A DNA stretch of 64,000 bases from assembly GCA_035295225.1 (NCBI GenBank), contig DATGJI010000005.1:1-64000 (forward strand). The letters run 5' to 3'. The notes below the pieces were generated by a model that had not been told where the DNA came from, ran no database searches, and saw nothing but the letters and a program-made list of their open reading frames with translations. Below, one piece after another: positions 8,792 through 16,291 of this stretch (positions are counted from its first letter, which is position 1; each line of letters begins with the position of its first letter). The position numbers were made by a program, and so were the translations under genes. The stretch is from Candidatus Eremiobacteraceae bacterium. GTDB taxonomy: Bacteria; Vulcanimicrobiota; Vulcanimicrobiia; Eremiobacterales; Eremiobacteraceae.

Positions 8792-9813
8792 CAGGCGAAC
8801 TGCTCCAAGAACCGCGGATCGTTCTCGAACAGCGTCCGGATGTCGTGGATGTCATGGCGCAGCATGGCGATGCGGTCGGTGCCAAGGCCGAAGGCCCAGC
8901 CGGAATACTCTTCGGGATCGTAGCCGCTTGCGCGCAGCACGTTGGGATGCACCATGCCGCTGCCGCCCATCTCGAGCCAGCCCGTGCCTTTGCACGTCTG
9001 GCAGCCGCGCCCGCCGCAGACGCCGCACGAGACGTCCACTTCCGCCGACGGCTCGGTGAACTGGAAATAGGAAGGGCGGAACCGCGTTCGCCGGTCGGGG
9101 CCGAACAGATGGCGGCAGAGGTCGGCCGCGAAGCCTTTGAGATGGCCGAAATTCACCCCGCGATCGACGTGCAAGCCTTCGATCTGATGGAACATGAACG
9201 AGTGACTTGCGTCGAGCGCATCGCGGCGATACACGCGGCCGGGGGCCAAGACGGCGATGGGCGGCGGATTAGCCTTGAGCGCGCGGACCTGCATGGACGA
9301 GGTATGCGGGCGCAACAGCGAACCGTTGGGCAAGTAGAAGGTGTCCATGTTGTCGCGCGCCGGATGTTCGGCCGGGATGTTGACGGCCTCAAACGCGTAG
9401 TATTCGCTCTCGACTTCCGGACCCAACACGACAGCGAAGCCGCGGCTGCGGAAGAAATCCACGACGTCGTCCAGCGTCTGGCGCAAGAGGTGCAGGCTGC
9501 CGGAGCGCGGCGTGGTGCCCGGAAACGTGGTGTCGTAGGTGCGGGAGAGGTCGCCCTGGATCTCCGCCTTTTCAATGGTAGCAAGTGCGGCATCCAAGGC
9601 CGACTCGATCGCGCGCTTCGTCTCGTTGGCGCGGCGACCGTACTCCGCTTTTTCGGCCGGTGGAAGTTTGGCCAAGCCGGACATGGCGCGCGAGAGCGCG
9701 CCGCCCTTGCGGCCGAGCGTTTCGGTGCGCAACTTTTCGAGATCGGCGCGCGTCGTGATCGTCGCCGCCCGCGCGAGAACCGATGCCTCGAGCTCGGCGA
9801 GTTGGTCGCTCAC
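8791..9813 (-). CDS. pheS: phenylalanine--tRNA ligase, alpha subunit
   Basis: A 340-residue catalytic subunit. Motif 2 and motif 3 of class II synthetases are visible (VYRRDALDASHSFMFHQIEGLHVD and the C-terminal GSGMVHPNVLRASGYDPEEYSGWAFGLGTDRIAML). The N-terminal coiled-coil that binds tRNA spans about residues 1-85. A four-cysteine group (CGVCGGRGCQTC) sits before the GW-E-GG turn. Start is GTG at 9813 with GGGGGA five bases upstream. It is the first structural gene of pheST, lying directly after a hairpin terminator. Confidence 0.97.
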   Translation of the reverse strand: MSDQLAELEASVLARAATITTRADLEKLRTETLGRKGGALSRAMSGLAKLPPAEKAEYGRRANETKRAIESALDAALATIEKAEIQGDLSRTYDTTFPGTTPRSGSLHLLRQTLDDVVDFFRSRGFAVVLGPEVESEYYAFEAVNIPAEHPARDNMDTFYLPNGSLLRPHTSSMQVRALKANPPPIAVLAPGRVYRRDALDASHSFMFHQIEGLHVDRGVNFGHLKGFAADLCRHLFGPDRRTRFRPSYFQFTEPSAEVDVSCGVCGGRGCQTCKGTGWLEMGGSGMVHPNVLRASGYDPEEYSGWAFGLGTDRIAMLRHDIHDIRTLFENDPRFLEQFA

Positions 9814-9825
9814 ATCGTCCCCCGC

Positions 9826-9855
9826 AATAAAATCGGCCGCATTAGAAGTGCGGCC
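9826..9855 (-). terminator. leader terminator (putative attenuator) before pheS
   Basis: Minus-strand stem GGCCGCA / TGCGGCC with a 7-base loop is followed by GATTTTATT. It ends 12 bp before the pheS start codon, so read-through is needed for pheST expression. The promoter at 10078-10106 and the small ORF at 9931-10032 lie upstream, the order expected for transcription attenuation. Confidence 0.6.
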
Positions 9856-9874
9856 AACCGTGATGGATTCTCAT

Positions 9875-9894
9875 AGTCCGGCACCTGCCGGACT
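9875..9894 (-). other. strong hairpin in the pheST leader
   Basis: AGTCCGGCA-CC-TGCCGGACT is a 9-bp perfect stem with a 2-base loop, placed between the small ORF and the terminator. It could be the pause or anti-terminator element of the leader, or only a structural spacer. Confidence 0.45.
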
Positions 9895-9930
9895 GCTAGC
9901 GATGGAGGCCGGCCGGGGCCGACCGTGCGT

Positions 9931-10032
9931 CTACGAGTGCGACGCCTGCGGCGCCATGTGCTTATACAGCAGATAGGCCTGGACAGATCCCGTGGTCTTG
10001 AAAAACGTCCAGAAAAATGTTTGAGAAAGCAT
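9931..10032 (-). CDS. YqzL-like microprotein in the pheST leader
   Basis: A 33-residue ORF starting at ATG 10032, 11 bases after GAGGGGGT. The core, FFWTFFKTTGSVQAYLLYKH, matches the YqzL-like family pattern W-x-x-F-x-x-TG-x-x-x-x-YLLYK as I know it. YqzL proteins are 40-50 residue orphans of unknown role, in Firmicutes often near era and recO. Here it lies between a promoter and the pheST attenuator and contains four Phe codons in six, so it could also act as a leader peptide that senses charged tRNA-Phe. In-frame upstream ATGs at 10053 and 10059 exist but are less well placed. Confidence 0.55.
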   Translation of the reverse strand: MLSQTFFWTFFKTTGSVQAYLLYKHMAPQASHS

Positions 10033-10077
10033 CGTCTTTGCCGACCCCCTCATAGCCATCGTGGCCGCTTGGGCTAA

Positions 10078-10106
10078 AGTATAGCATAGGGTCGCGGGAC
10101 GAACAA
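10078..10106 (-). promoter_or_regulatory. promoter upstream of the pheST leader
   Basis: Minus strand: TTGTTC (complement of 10101-10106), 17-bp spacer, TATACT (complement of 10078-10083). The expected start near 10071 lies about 40 bp before the YqzL-like ORF. The neighbouring duplicate AAGGCTTGAC AAGGCTTGAC (about 10105-10124) is just upstream. Confidence 0.6.
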
Positions 10107-10149
10107 GGCTTGACAAGGCTTGACTTTTCCGGGTTATTCGTTCTCACTC

Positions 10150-10968
10150 CTAAGGTTTTAAGGTCCCGATGTGGCGGCTCAATTCGTACAGCGCGAGACT
10201 GCCCGCCACGCCCGCGTTGAGCGAATCGGACTGCGCGCTTTGCGGAATTCCGATGCGTACGTCGAGGTCTCCCGAAGACACGCCGGTCAAGCCGTGCCGC
10301 TCGTGTCCGACCACGAGCGCGACGCGCGCCGGCGCTGTGACCGCGCGCACATCGGCTGCGCCCGCTTCGGCTCCGAACAACTGCATGCCGGCGGCGCGTG
10401 CGGCGGACGCCATCTGCGCCCAGTTGTCGTACGTGCAGATCGGCACGCGAAAAAACGCGCCGGCGCTTGCGCGCAAGAGTTTGTCGTTATACGGCTCGAC
10501 CGCATCCGGCCCGAAGCAGACGGCGCACGCGCCGAACGCATCGGCGCTGCGCACGAGCGTGCCCGCGTTTCCCGGATCGCCGATGTCGTGCACGACCAAT
10601 GCGAGCGAGCGCGGCGTGTCGCGAACGAGAGCGGCGAGTGTTTCGATCGGCTTGTCCACGAACTCGGCGACGGCGACGATGCCCTGCGGATTGCGCGTGG
10701 TCGATAGAACGGAAAGCGTGCGCTCGTCTACTGCTATCTCGTCGGCGCCGACTTCCTTCGCGCGCGCCGCGAGCTCCGCGATCGGCGTTGCGGCGTCGCG
10801 CGGATTGAAGAAGATCGTGCGCAGGCGGGCGCGCGCGTCGAGCGCCGCGGCGACGAGGTTCGGCCCCTCAACGAGAAAGCACCGCTCTTCTCGGCGGTGC
10901 TTCTTGTGATGCAGTGCCTTCGCCGCGCGCACGAGCGGGTGGTGAAAACCCGCGGTGCCGCTAGCCAC
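10150..10968 (-). CDS. TrmH/SpoU family RNA 2'-O-methyltransferase
   Basis: A 272-residue SPOUT-fold methyltransferase. The N-terminal 90 residues are the RNA-binding SpoU substrate-binding domain (CFLVEGPNLVAAAL). The catalytic part carries the three knot motifs: DIGDPGNAGTLVRSADAFG, VALVVGHERHGLT and the IGIPQSAQSDSLNAGVAGSLALYE segment. The family methylates ribose in rRNA or tRNA using SAM; the exact target is not determined here. Start is GTG at 10968 with GGAG eight bases upstream, three bases after the rplT stop. Its place between rplT and pheST is a commonly seen order. Confidence 0.88.
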   Translation of the reverse strand: MASGTAGFHHPLVRAAKALHHKKHRREERCFLVEGPNLVAAALDARARLRTIFFNPRDAATPIAELAARAKEVGADEIAVDERTLSVLSTTRNPQGIVAVAEFVDKPIETLAALVRDTPRSLALVVHDIGDPGNAGTLVRSADAFGACAVCFGPDAVEPYNDKLLRASAGAFFRVPICTYDNWAQMASAARAAGMQLFGAEAGAADVRAVTAPARVALVVGHERHGLTGVSSGDLDVRIGIPQSAQSDSLNAGVAGSLALYELSRHIGTLKP

Positions 10969-10971
10969 CGG

Positions 10972-11346
10972 TCACGCTCCTGCGGCCACCTTCGGCGCGT
11001 GCTTCTTCGCAAGCGCGAGGAGCTTGGAGAATGCGCTCGCGTCGTTGATGGCGAGATCGGCGAGCACTTTGCGGTTGATGTTCAGCCCTTCTTTCTTCAG
11101 GCCGCTCATGAGCCGGCTATAGGTGAGGCCTTCCTGGCGCGCCGCCGCGTTGATGCGCGTGATCCACAGCGCGCGGAAGTCGCGTTTGCGCACGCGACGA
11201 TCGCGAAAAGCGTAGATCTGCGAATGCAGGAGCGCTTCGTTGGCGGCCTTGTAGTTGCGGCCGCGCGCGCCGCGAAAGCCTTTGACCGCTTTGAGTACTT
11301 TGCGTCGCTTTTTCAGCGACATCATTCCGCGTTTGACGCGTGCCAT
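10972..11346 (-). CDS. rplT: 50S ribosomal protein L20
   Basis: A 124-residue L20. The highly basic N-terminus MARVKRGMMSLKKRRKVLKAVKGFRG and the internal YAFRDRRVRKRDFRALWITRINAA are diagnostic. L20 is needed early in 50S assembly and, in several bacteria, represses its own infC-rpmI-rplT operon by binding the leader. Here it is the third gene of infC-rpmI-rplT with 35 bp to rpmI. Size is normal, with a short alanine-rich C-terminus. Confidence 0.97.
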   Translation of the reverse strand: MARVKRGMMSLKKRRKVLKAVKGFRGARGRNYKAANEALLHSQIYAFRDRRVRKRDFRALWITRINAAARQEGLTYSRLMSGLKKEGLNINRKVLADLAINDASAFSKLLALAKKHAPKVAAGA

Positions 11347-11381
11347 GTCTGACGATCTCCTCTTGGAACGTTATGCGAAGG

Positions 11382-11585
11382 TTACGCGTACGGCAGCTTG
11401 CGCTTCAGGCGCGGAGTGTCCGTCTTGTCGGCGACGCGCTGCTTGCGGAACTTGCGGATACGTTTCGGCGATTTCTTCGTCAGAATATGACTGCAGCCCG
11501 AGAACTGGGCCTCGCGCATGAACTTGCCGGTGCCGGTGACTTTGACTCGCTTGGCGGCACCCTTGTGCGTTTTGAGTTTGGGCAT
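11382..11585 (-). CDS. rpmI: 50S ribosomal protein L35
   Basis: A 67-residue basic protein starting [21 protein letters not shown], the conserved L35 opening, with [17 protein letters not shown] in the middle. It is a component of the large ribosomal subunit. It lies between infC (12 bp upstream) and rplT (35 bp downstream) on the minus strand, the standard order. Confidence 0.97.
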   Translation of the reverse strand: MPKLKTHKGAAKRVKVTGTGKFMREAQFSGCSHILTKKSPKRIRKFRKQRVADKTDTPRLKRKLPYA

Positions 11586-11597
11586 GACGTCTGTTTC

Positions 11598-12245
11598 CTA
11601 CTCTTCTGTCGGTTCGCTCGGCTCGCCGCTATCGTTGCTCGCGCTGCTGTCGCTGCTGTCGCTGCTGTTATGCGCGGCAGGCGCACCGGGCTGATGTTGT
11701 TTGGCCGCGTGCGCGGCCTGCGCCGCCGCGACGATCTCCGGTCGCGGCGAGATGATCATGAACATGTTGCGTCCTTCGAGCCGCGCCTCGCGTTCCACGA
11801 CGGCGACTTTGCTCGAATCCGCCGCGACGCGATCCAGCAGTCGTCGGCCGTGTTGTGCGTATGTGACTTCGCGTCCGCGGAACATGATCGTCACTTTTAC
11901 TTTGTCGCCGCCCATGAGGAGCCGCTCGGCGGTGCGGAACTTCGTCTGGTAGTCGTGCTCCTCGATCTTCGGACGAAGCTTGACTTCCTTGAGCTCCATG
12001 CTGTGCGACTTCTTGCGCGTCTCTTTGTCTTTTTTCGCCTGTTCGTACTTGAGCCGGCCGTAATCGGAAAGACGGCAGACCGGCGGCACGGCGTTGGGCG
12101 AGACTTCGATCAGGTCGACTCCCCGTTCGCGTGCCAACGCCAGCGCATCGCGCGTGATCATGATGCCGAGTTGAGCGCCGTCGTCCGCGATGACGCGGAC
12201 CTGGGGAATCCGTATTTGTTCGTTTACGCGGAGCGGCCGGCTAAT
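11598..12245 (-). CDS. infC: translation initiation factor IF-3 with AUU start
   Basis: IF-3, 215 residues. The first in-frame ATG (12161) would delete the conserved N-terminus. Extending the frame gives VNEQIRIPQVRVIADDGAQLG, which aligns with the IF-3 N-domain, and the only start-like codon in front is ATT at 12243-12245 (minus strand), preceded by GGGGT nine bases upstream. Non-canonical AUU/AUC starts are the known autoregulatory feature of infC in E. coli and Geobacillus. The C-domain follows the linker (KKDKETRKKSHSMELKEVKLRP). The last 40 residues are an unusual Ser/Asp/Glu/Pro-rich tail coded by short codon repeats. Confidence 0.95.
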   Translation of the reverse strand: MSRPLRVNEQIRIPQVRVIADDGAQLGIMITRDALALARERGVDLIEVSPNAVPPVCRLSDYGRLKYEQAKKDKETRKKSHSMELKEVKLRPKIEEHDYQTKFRTAERLLMGGDKVKVTIMFRGREVTYAQHGRRLLDRVAADSSKVAVVEREARLEGRNMFMIISPRPEIVAAAQAAHAAKQHQPGAPAAHNSSDSSDSSASNDSGEPSEPTEE

Positions 12246-12331
12246 CGAACGCTACCCCGTGCGGTTGCGATGAAGATCTTTGAATGTGCGAGTGCTCCTT
12301 ATTGGTTCGGCTCTGTCGCGGCCGGCAATCG

Positions 12332-12355
12332 AAAAAGCCCACCGCGCGGCAGGCT
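12332..12355 (-). terminator. leader terminator (attenuator) of the infC operon
   Basis: Minus strand: 8-bp stem AGCCTGCC / GGTGGGCT with a GCGC loop (12336-12355, including two G-T pairs), followed by TTTTC. It lies about 90 bp before the infC start and 100 bp after the promoter. Just upstream, AAAGACGA pairs with TCGTCTTT, an alternative stem. This looks like an L20/IF-3 type regulated leader. Confidence 0.65.
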
Positions 12356-12453
12356 ACCCGAAGAAAGACGATGGAGATGCGAACTGCCTTCGTCTTTCGG
12401 ACCGGTCTGGCAGCCTTGCGGCGCCGGCCGGTGCGAAGGGGTACTGCTCGCGT

Positions 12454-12483
12454 AGTATACCGAATTTCAGTGCCTCGGGTCAA
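12454..12483 (-). promoter_or_regulatory. promoter of the infC-rpmI-rplT operon
   Basis: Minus strand: TTGACC (complement of 12478-12483), 18-bp spacer, TATACT (complement of 12454-12459). The predicted start near 12447 gives a leader of about 200 nt carrying the attenuator. Five of six bases match consensus in each box. Confidence 0.75.
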
Positions 12484-12512
12484 GGCGTCCCGCATCGGAA
12501 CGTTTCGTAGTA

Positions 12513-12580
12513 GGGCAAGCATCGCTTGCCCCAAAGGCCACCTTATCAAGGGTTTGTAGCAGAGCAAGCGGCGCTTGCCC
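12513..12580. repeat. two GGGCAAGC palindromes
   Basis: Copy one: GGGCAAGC-ATC-GCTTGCCC (12513-12531), preceded by TA. Copy two is diverged: GAGCAAGCGGCGCTTGCCC (12562-12580). They occupy the 12484-12714 gap between the infC promoter and the Kelch gene. Nothing else is evident in that gap except a ribosome-binding site. Confidence 0.8.
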
Positions 12581-12714
12581 AAGCCGCCGCAGCTAGGGGG
12601 AAAGGCCCATTTCTCGCCTGCGCAGCGGTATGGCGCTCGCGCGCGCGAAATGCCGACCAATTGGTTCGACTCAGGTTGGTCTGAATCGGCCGCAGATTCC
12701 TATAGGAGTCCTCA

Positions 12715-13731
12715 ATGTTTTTTCGATCATCGTCCTGCGCAATCTTCATAGTCGCCATTTCAGTACTGAGCACCGGATGCGGCGGCGGATCGCACGTCAT
12801 GCCGCTCGCAGGCGGACAGAAAGCTCCGTACACTTCTGCGGCGCGGCCTTTCACCAGCAACACGTGGAGCATGGGTGCACCGGACCCGCTTAAGCGTCTT
12901 GGTGCGGCCGCGGCCGTTGTCGGCACGAAGGTCTACGTTCTCGGAGGAATGAGCGCGACAGGCACGGTCGGCAAGAACGATGTCTACGACACCGCATCCA
13001 ACACGTGGTCAACCGGTGCTCCGATGCCGACGAAACGAACAGGCCTGGCGGCCGCCGGCGTTAACGGAATCGTCTATGCGATCGGAGGCTTTGATTCCAC
13101 TAACAGCGTGACCGCCGTGGTTGAGGCGTACAATCCCACGACAAACAAATGGTCGACAAAGACATCGCTGCCCGCGCAAGACTATGTCACGGAAGCGACC
13201 GTATTGAACGGTCTCATCTACGTCGTCGGAGGATTCAACGGCGGATCGCGACTCGCCGCCGTCTATGTGTACAATCCGAGTTCGGACTCCTGGTCGGACG
13301 CACCGAATCTCATCGTCGCAAAGCAATCGGCGTACGTCGGCACGGTCGGATCCGACATCGTTGCAGCCGGGGGATACACGAACGCCAATAAGACGACGTC
13401 CGACAACGAGCTCTACAAGTCAGGAGGGACTGCGTGGAAAGCGCGTCGCCTCATGCCTTCGAACAGATACGGCGGCTGCGCGGCCGGTATAGGCAGCATC
13501 CTTTACGCAGCAGGCGGGGCGAAGTCTGGTGTGTCAACTGCAAACGCGCAGACGCGTCTCGATGGTTACGATTCCGCGACCGACACGTGGGCCAGCCTTG
13601 CCCCGATGCCCGTGGCAGCACTCTACACGGCGTCGGCAACAGTGAACGGCTTGCTCTATTGTTTCGACGGCACCAACACGAACAACGCGAAGCGCCAGAT
13701 ATTCAACGATACGCAGATATACACGCCGTAA
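12715..13731 (+). CDS. secreted Kelch-repeat lipoprotein
   Basis: A 338-residue protein with a signal peptide ending in a lipobox-like LSTGC (Cys near 22), then five to six Kelch motifs of about 48 residues, each with a paired glycine and W/Y spacing (for example VYVLGG, YNPTTNKWSTKTSLP, LIYVVGGF). Kelch repeats fold into a beta-propeller used for binding; enzymatic members exist but no catalytic residues are obvious. AGGAG lies six bases before ATG. The gene stands alone and ends at a hairpin. It is probably a surface or periplasmic lipoprotein of unknown ligand. Confidence 0.75.
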   Translation: MFFRSSSCAIFIVAISVLSTGCGGGSHVMPLAGGQKAPYTSAARPFTSNTWSMGAPDPLKRLGAAAAVVGTKVYVLGGMSATGTVGKNDVYDTASNTWSTGAPMPTKRTGLAAAGVNGIVYAIGGFDSTNSVTAVVEAYNPTTNKWSTKTSLPAQDYVTEATVLNGLIYVVGGFNGGSRLAAVYVYNPSSDSWSDAPNLIVAKQSAYVGTVGSDIVAAGGYTNANKTTSDNELYKSGGTAWKARRLMPSNRYGGCAAGIGSILYAAGGAKSGVSTANAQTRLDGYDSATDTWASLAPMPVAALYTASATVNGLLYCFDGTNTNNAKRQIFNDTQIYTP

Positions 13732-13739
13732 CAATGGAG

Positions 13740-13760
13740 GGGCCGACATGATGTCGGCCC
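13740..13760 (+). terminator. hairpin terminator (GGGCCGAC family) after the Kelch gene; rest of gap empty
   Basis: Perfect GGGCCGACAT-G-ATGTCGGCCC followed by TTTC, nine bases past the stop. The remaining 13761-14079 holds only a degenerate copy of the GGCAAGCATCGCTT element near 13980 and no clear gene. Confidence 0.65.
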
Positions 13761-14079
13761 TTTCAGCGTGGCCATCGTGGTAGGTCGGCTCACGATATGT
13801 GAGCCGGACCGAGCGGCGGCCCGACCGAGGAGACCGCCGGCACCGCCGCAGCCCGCCGCTGAATCCGGCGAACGATGTCCGCCGAATGTCCCTGCACACC
13901 AACGGTAGCCCCTTAGTCTGAAAGCACTGTGAAGGTGCACGGATTTGACATGGGCCGAACGGTTCATAGCGTTGCCGAAGGCAAGCATCGCTTCTCGCGG
14001 CATCGAACGCTACGTGACTCGCGCGGGAGCGTTCATCGCTCACCGTGGTCGTAGTTTTTTCGAATGTCAGGAGATCATA

Positions 14080-14670
14080 GTGAAACTCTCGATCATTTCT
14101 GTCGGCGTCGTTGCGGCTGCTGTCCTTTCAGCAAGCGCCGCATTTGCCGCCGGTCCTGGAAACCTCGCACAAGGCGTCAGCCCAGACTTCAATCCCACGC
14201 TCGCGGCGGCATATTGCGTGCAGACTGGCGGCGCCGTCGAGACGCGCACCGCATGGTACGGCACGAACGGACCGAACCCGCTCCAACTCGCCGGCGATCG
14301 CAGCTTCTGCCGCTACAAGGCGCGCGACGGTTCGCGGATCCATCTCTTCCTCGACACGCTCTACACGCAAAAACCGACGCTCGCCGCGGTCGCCTACTAC
14401 GCGCAAGTGCCGGTCGGCCAATGCGGCGGCAACCCGGCATCGTGCTACTGCTCGTTGTTGGGAGGCTCGGACCAGTTCGGCGGAACGACCGGCGCCGGCG
14501 GCGGCTGGGTGAACCTCGGAACGGTCGATCAAACGCTAGAGGCGTGCATCTTCCCCGATCTCTCGTCCATCGATTCGTGGGGGCTGACCTATCATAGCGT
14601 GGGCATCATCCGCGGAATCGATCTCTCGAAAGTGCTGCGCTTTAAGAACCCGTTCGCAAAGAAGCGCTAG
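14080..14670 (+). CDS. secreted hypothetical protein, 196 aa
   Basis: Start is GTG 14080 with AGGAG six bases upstream; the frame is open further up (ATG 13945) but that extension has no ribosome-binding site. Residues 1-23 (KLSIISVGVVAAAVLSASAAFA) are a clear cleavable signal peptide. The mature part of about 173 residues has eight cysteines or so, including CGGNPASCYCS, and aromatic-rich stretches, suggesting a disulfide-stabilised extracytoplasmic domain. I do not recognise the family. The end KNPFAKKR is basic. It is followed by a large terminator. Confidence 0.6.
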   Translation: MKLSIISVGVVAAAVLSASAAFAAGPGNLAQGVSPDFNPTLAAAYCVQTGGAVETRTAWYGTNGPNPLQLAGDRSFCRYKARDGSRIHLFLDTLYTQKPTLAAVAYYAQVPVGQCGGNPASCYCSLLGGSDQFGGTTGAGGGWVNLGTVDQTLEACIFPDLSSIDSWGLTYHSVGIIRGIDLSKVLRFKNPFAKKR

Positions 14671-14699
14671 CCCGGAGTCTTTCCGCATCGCGCGGATAC

Positions 14700-14739
14700 G
14701 CGAGGGCCCTTCGAGCGCACGCTCGATCGCGGCCCTCGC
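14700..14739 (+). terminator. branched hairpin terminator
   Basis: Outer 9-bp stem GCGAGGGCC / GGCCCTCGC encloses an inner 7-bp stem TCGAGCG-CA-CGCTCGA. TTCGTTC follows. It lies 30 bp past the stop of the secreted protein at 14080-14670. Confidence 0.55.
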
Positions 14740-14783
14740 TTCGTTCGGGCGGTGCGGCGATTCGCGACGCATCGGGCCGTGAA

Positions 14784-15005
14784 GTGGCTTTCTTCACCGG
14801 CTGGCCCATGTATATCGACGGAAAGCAGACCCGCTGCGCGATCCCGCCATTGAATGGTCACATGGACGATCCCATCGTCTGTGACGGCGGCTGGCCCGCG
14901 GACATGATCATCGGAAAGACGAAAGTCCGCGTCTACTATTGGCACGCTACGACGCCGTGGGGTCAACACGTCCGCGTCACCGATCGCATCGACCGCGCGC
15001 AATAG
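14784..15005 (+). CDS. orphan small ORF or gene remnant
   Basis: A 73-residue frame from GTG 14784 with convincing codon bias and protein-like text (FFTGWPMYIDGKQTRC, then CDGGWPADMIIGKTKVRVYYWH). No ribosome-binding site precedes it, and the frame stays open upstream to at least 14721, reading DASGREVAFFTGW. It may therefore be the 3' part of a decayed longer gene, or a small protein with a missed start. The two cysteines and paired GWP motifs suggest an extracellular or disulfide fold. No family is recognised. Confidence 0.3.
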   Translation: MAFFTGWPMYIDGKQTRCAIPPLNGHMDDPIVCDGGWPADMIIGKTKVRVYYWHATTPWGQHVRVTDRIDRAQ

Positions 15006-15036
15006 CGGCGTCGACCGTCCGCGCCGACGCTTATGG

Positions 15037-16212
15037 TCATTCCGCGACCACCGGCTTCGTCTGGAACACCTGATGCCAGTTCAGCCGCGCCGTGACGAGC
15101 ATGGAGAGGTACAGCGTGATGATCGCTCCGACCGTCACCACGAGTCCGCTGAACCCTTCGTTGAAGAGCGCAAGCGAGAAGAGTATCAGATAGAACAGTT
15201 GGGCGAGGCCGGCTTCGACCGCGGCAAAACGCAGCCCGACGACAAGCCGAAGATACGTGATGGTCATCGTCATCGATACGACCGAACAGAGCGCAAACGC
15301 CGCGCCGATAGACAGTCGATCGACCGTCCACGCGAAGAGCAGATGGAACGCAAAGAACGACGCGGCGAGGAAGAAATAGTTCATGGCGTGCAGATCGATA
15401 CGGCGCACCGTCGTCAGGATGACCATCACGAAAAAGTAGAACAGCAACGAGAGCGGCGCCCAAAACGTGATGCGTTGCGCGAGCGGACCTGGCTGCATGG
15501 GTTCGGGTGCGACCATTCCGATGTCGTGGCCCGTGATCAGATTTTTGTAGCGCCACTCGAGCCGCCACCCCGACGCCGACTGCTGCTCCGATGTCGGAGA
15601 GAGCGTCGCGGCCGGAAAGTCGATCGCGGCGAAGTTCGTGTGCATCGTGAGGTCGAAGTCGTGGACGGAATTCACGCCATCGCCGAAATCGTAGAGCCAC
15701 TGGCCGCTGCCCTGCGTCCGGTATGCGGCGAGCACTTCGATCGCCTGGCCGGGGGGCACCGAGATGGCGCCGATGATCGCGTTATTCTCGATCGAAGCGG
15801 AGGTCGGGCGACCGTCGACAGAAAGACGTACATCGTCGTATACGCCGTCTTGCGCCGGCAAGGGTAACGAGAAAACCAGAAGGTGCGCATTGCTGGAATT
15901 GGTGATCGTATACGTGCCGGCAAAATCGACGCGATAGGCGTTGAAGTACAGCAAGCCCTTGCGGCGTTCTTCAAGTGCGAGGTTCACGTCGATCGTGCTC
16001 GCGTCCAGGGCGAGTTGGCGAGTCGACTTCCTCGCCGCGTACGTCACGGTCGGCGCGACCTGTTTGTTGTCGGGCCCCCACAGCGATTGGATCTCGGTCT
16101 GTTCTTCGGTCGTGGCTTGATTGGTCCGATCGTAGAGGGTGCCGCCCAAGATCATCCATGAAGCCGTCGCGCCGAGTAGGATCACGAGCAGCGCGATGAG
16201 GTGCTTGACCAT
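15037..16212 (-). CDS. CreD-like inner-membrane protein
   Basis: A 391-residue protein. Residues 1-25 form a membrane anchor, about 25-255 a large extracytoplasmic beta-rich domain, and the C-terminal 130 residues contain five or six membrane helices separated by short loops, ending near RLNWHQVFQ. This layout, with HAMNYFFLAASFFAFHLLF and the final TARLNW, resembles CreD (inner-membrane protein of the CreBC regulon), but identity is modest and the extracytoplasmic part is shorter than in CreD. Its promoter region carries two identical-type operators, one overlapping its ribosome-binding site (GAGG seven bases before ATG). The function is unknown. Confidence 0.55.
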   Translation of the reverse strand: MVKHLIALLVILLGATASWMILGGTLYDRTNQATTEEQTEIQSLWGPDNKQVAPTVTYAARKSTRQLALDASTIDVNLALEERRKGLLYFNAYRVDFAGTYTITNSSNAHLLVFSLPLPAQDGVYDDVRLSVDGRPTSASIENNAIIGAISVPPGQAIEVLAAYRTQGSGQWLYDFGDGVNSVHDFDLTMHTNFAAIDFPAATLSPTSEQQSASGWRLEWRYKNLITGHDIGMVAPEPMQPGPLAQRITFWAPLSLLFYFFVMVILTTVRRIDLHAMNYFFLAASFFAFHLLFAWTVDRLSIGAAFALCSVVSMTMTITYLRLVVGLRFAAVEAGLAQLFYLILFSLALFNEGFSGLVVTVGAIITLYLSMLVTARLNWHQVFQTKPVVAE

Positions 16213-16213
16213 T

Positions 16214-16260
16214 ACTTTGCCTCACAAAGTTACCGTGCTGAATACTTTGTATCACAAAGT
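16214..16260 (-). promoter_or_regulatory. two operator-like inverted repeats ACTTTG-N5-CAAAGT
   Basis: ACTTTG-CCTCA-CAAAGT (16214-16230) and ACTTTG-TATCA-CAAAGT (16244-16260), centres 30 bp apart, that is three helical turns on the same DNA face. The proximal copy covers the Shine-Dalgarno of the CreD-like gene. They suggest a dimeric winged-helix repressor; no regulator gene is adjacent. Confidence 0.65.
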
Positions 16261-16291
16261 AAATGGGATTGCAAGTCCTTTGGGCGTGAGC

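Noticed and set aside
9814-10149. T-box riboswitch before pheS
   Set aside because: I looked for the conserved T-box antiterminator bulge and specifier pattern and did not find them; the leader ORF and terminator explain the region better.
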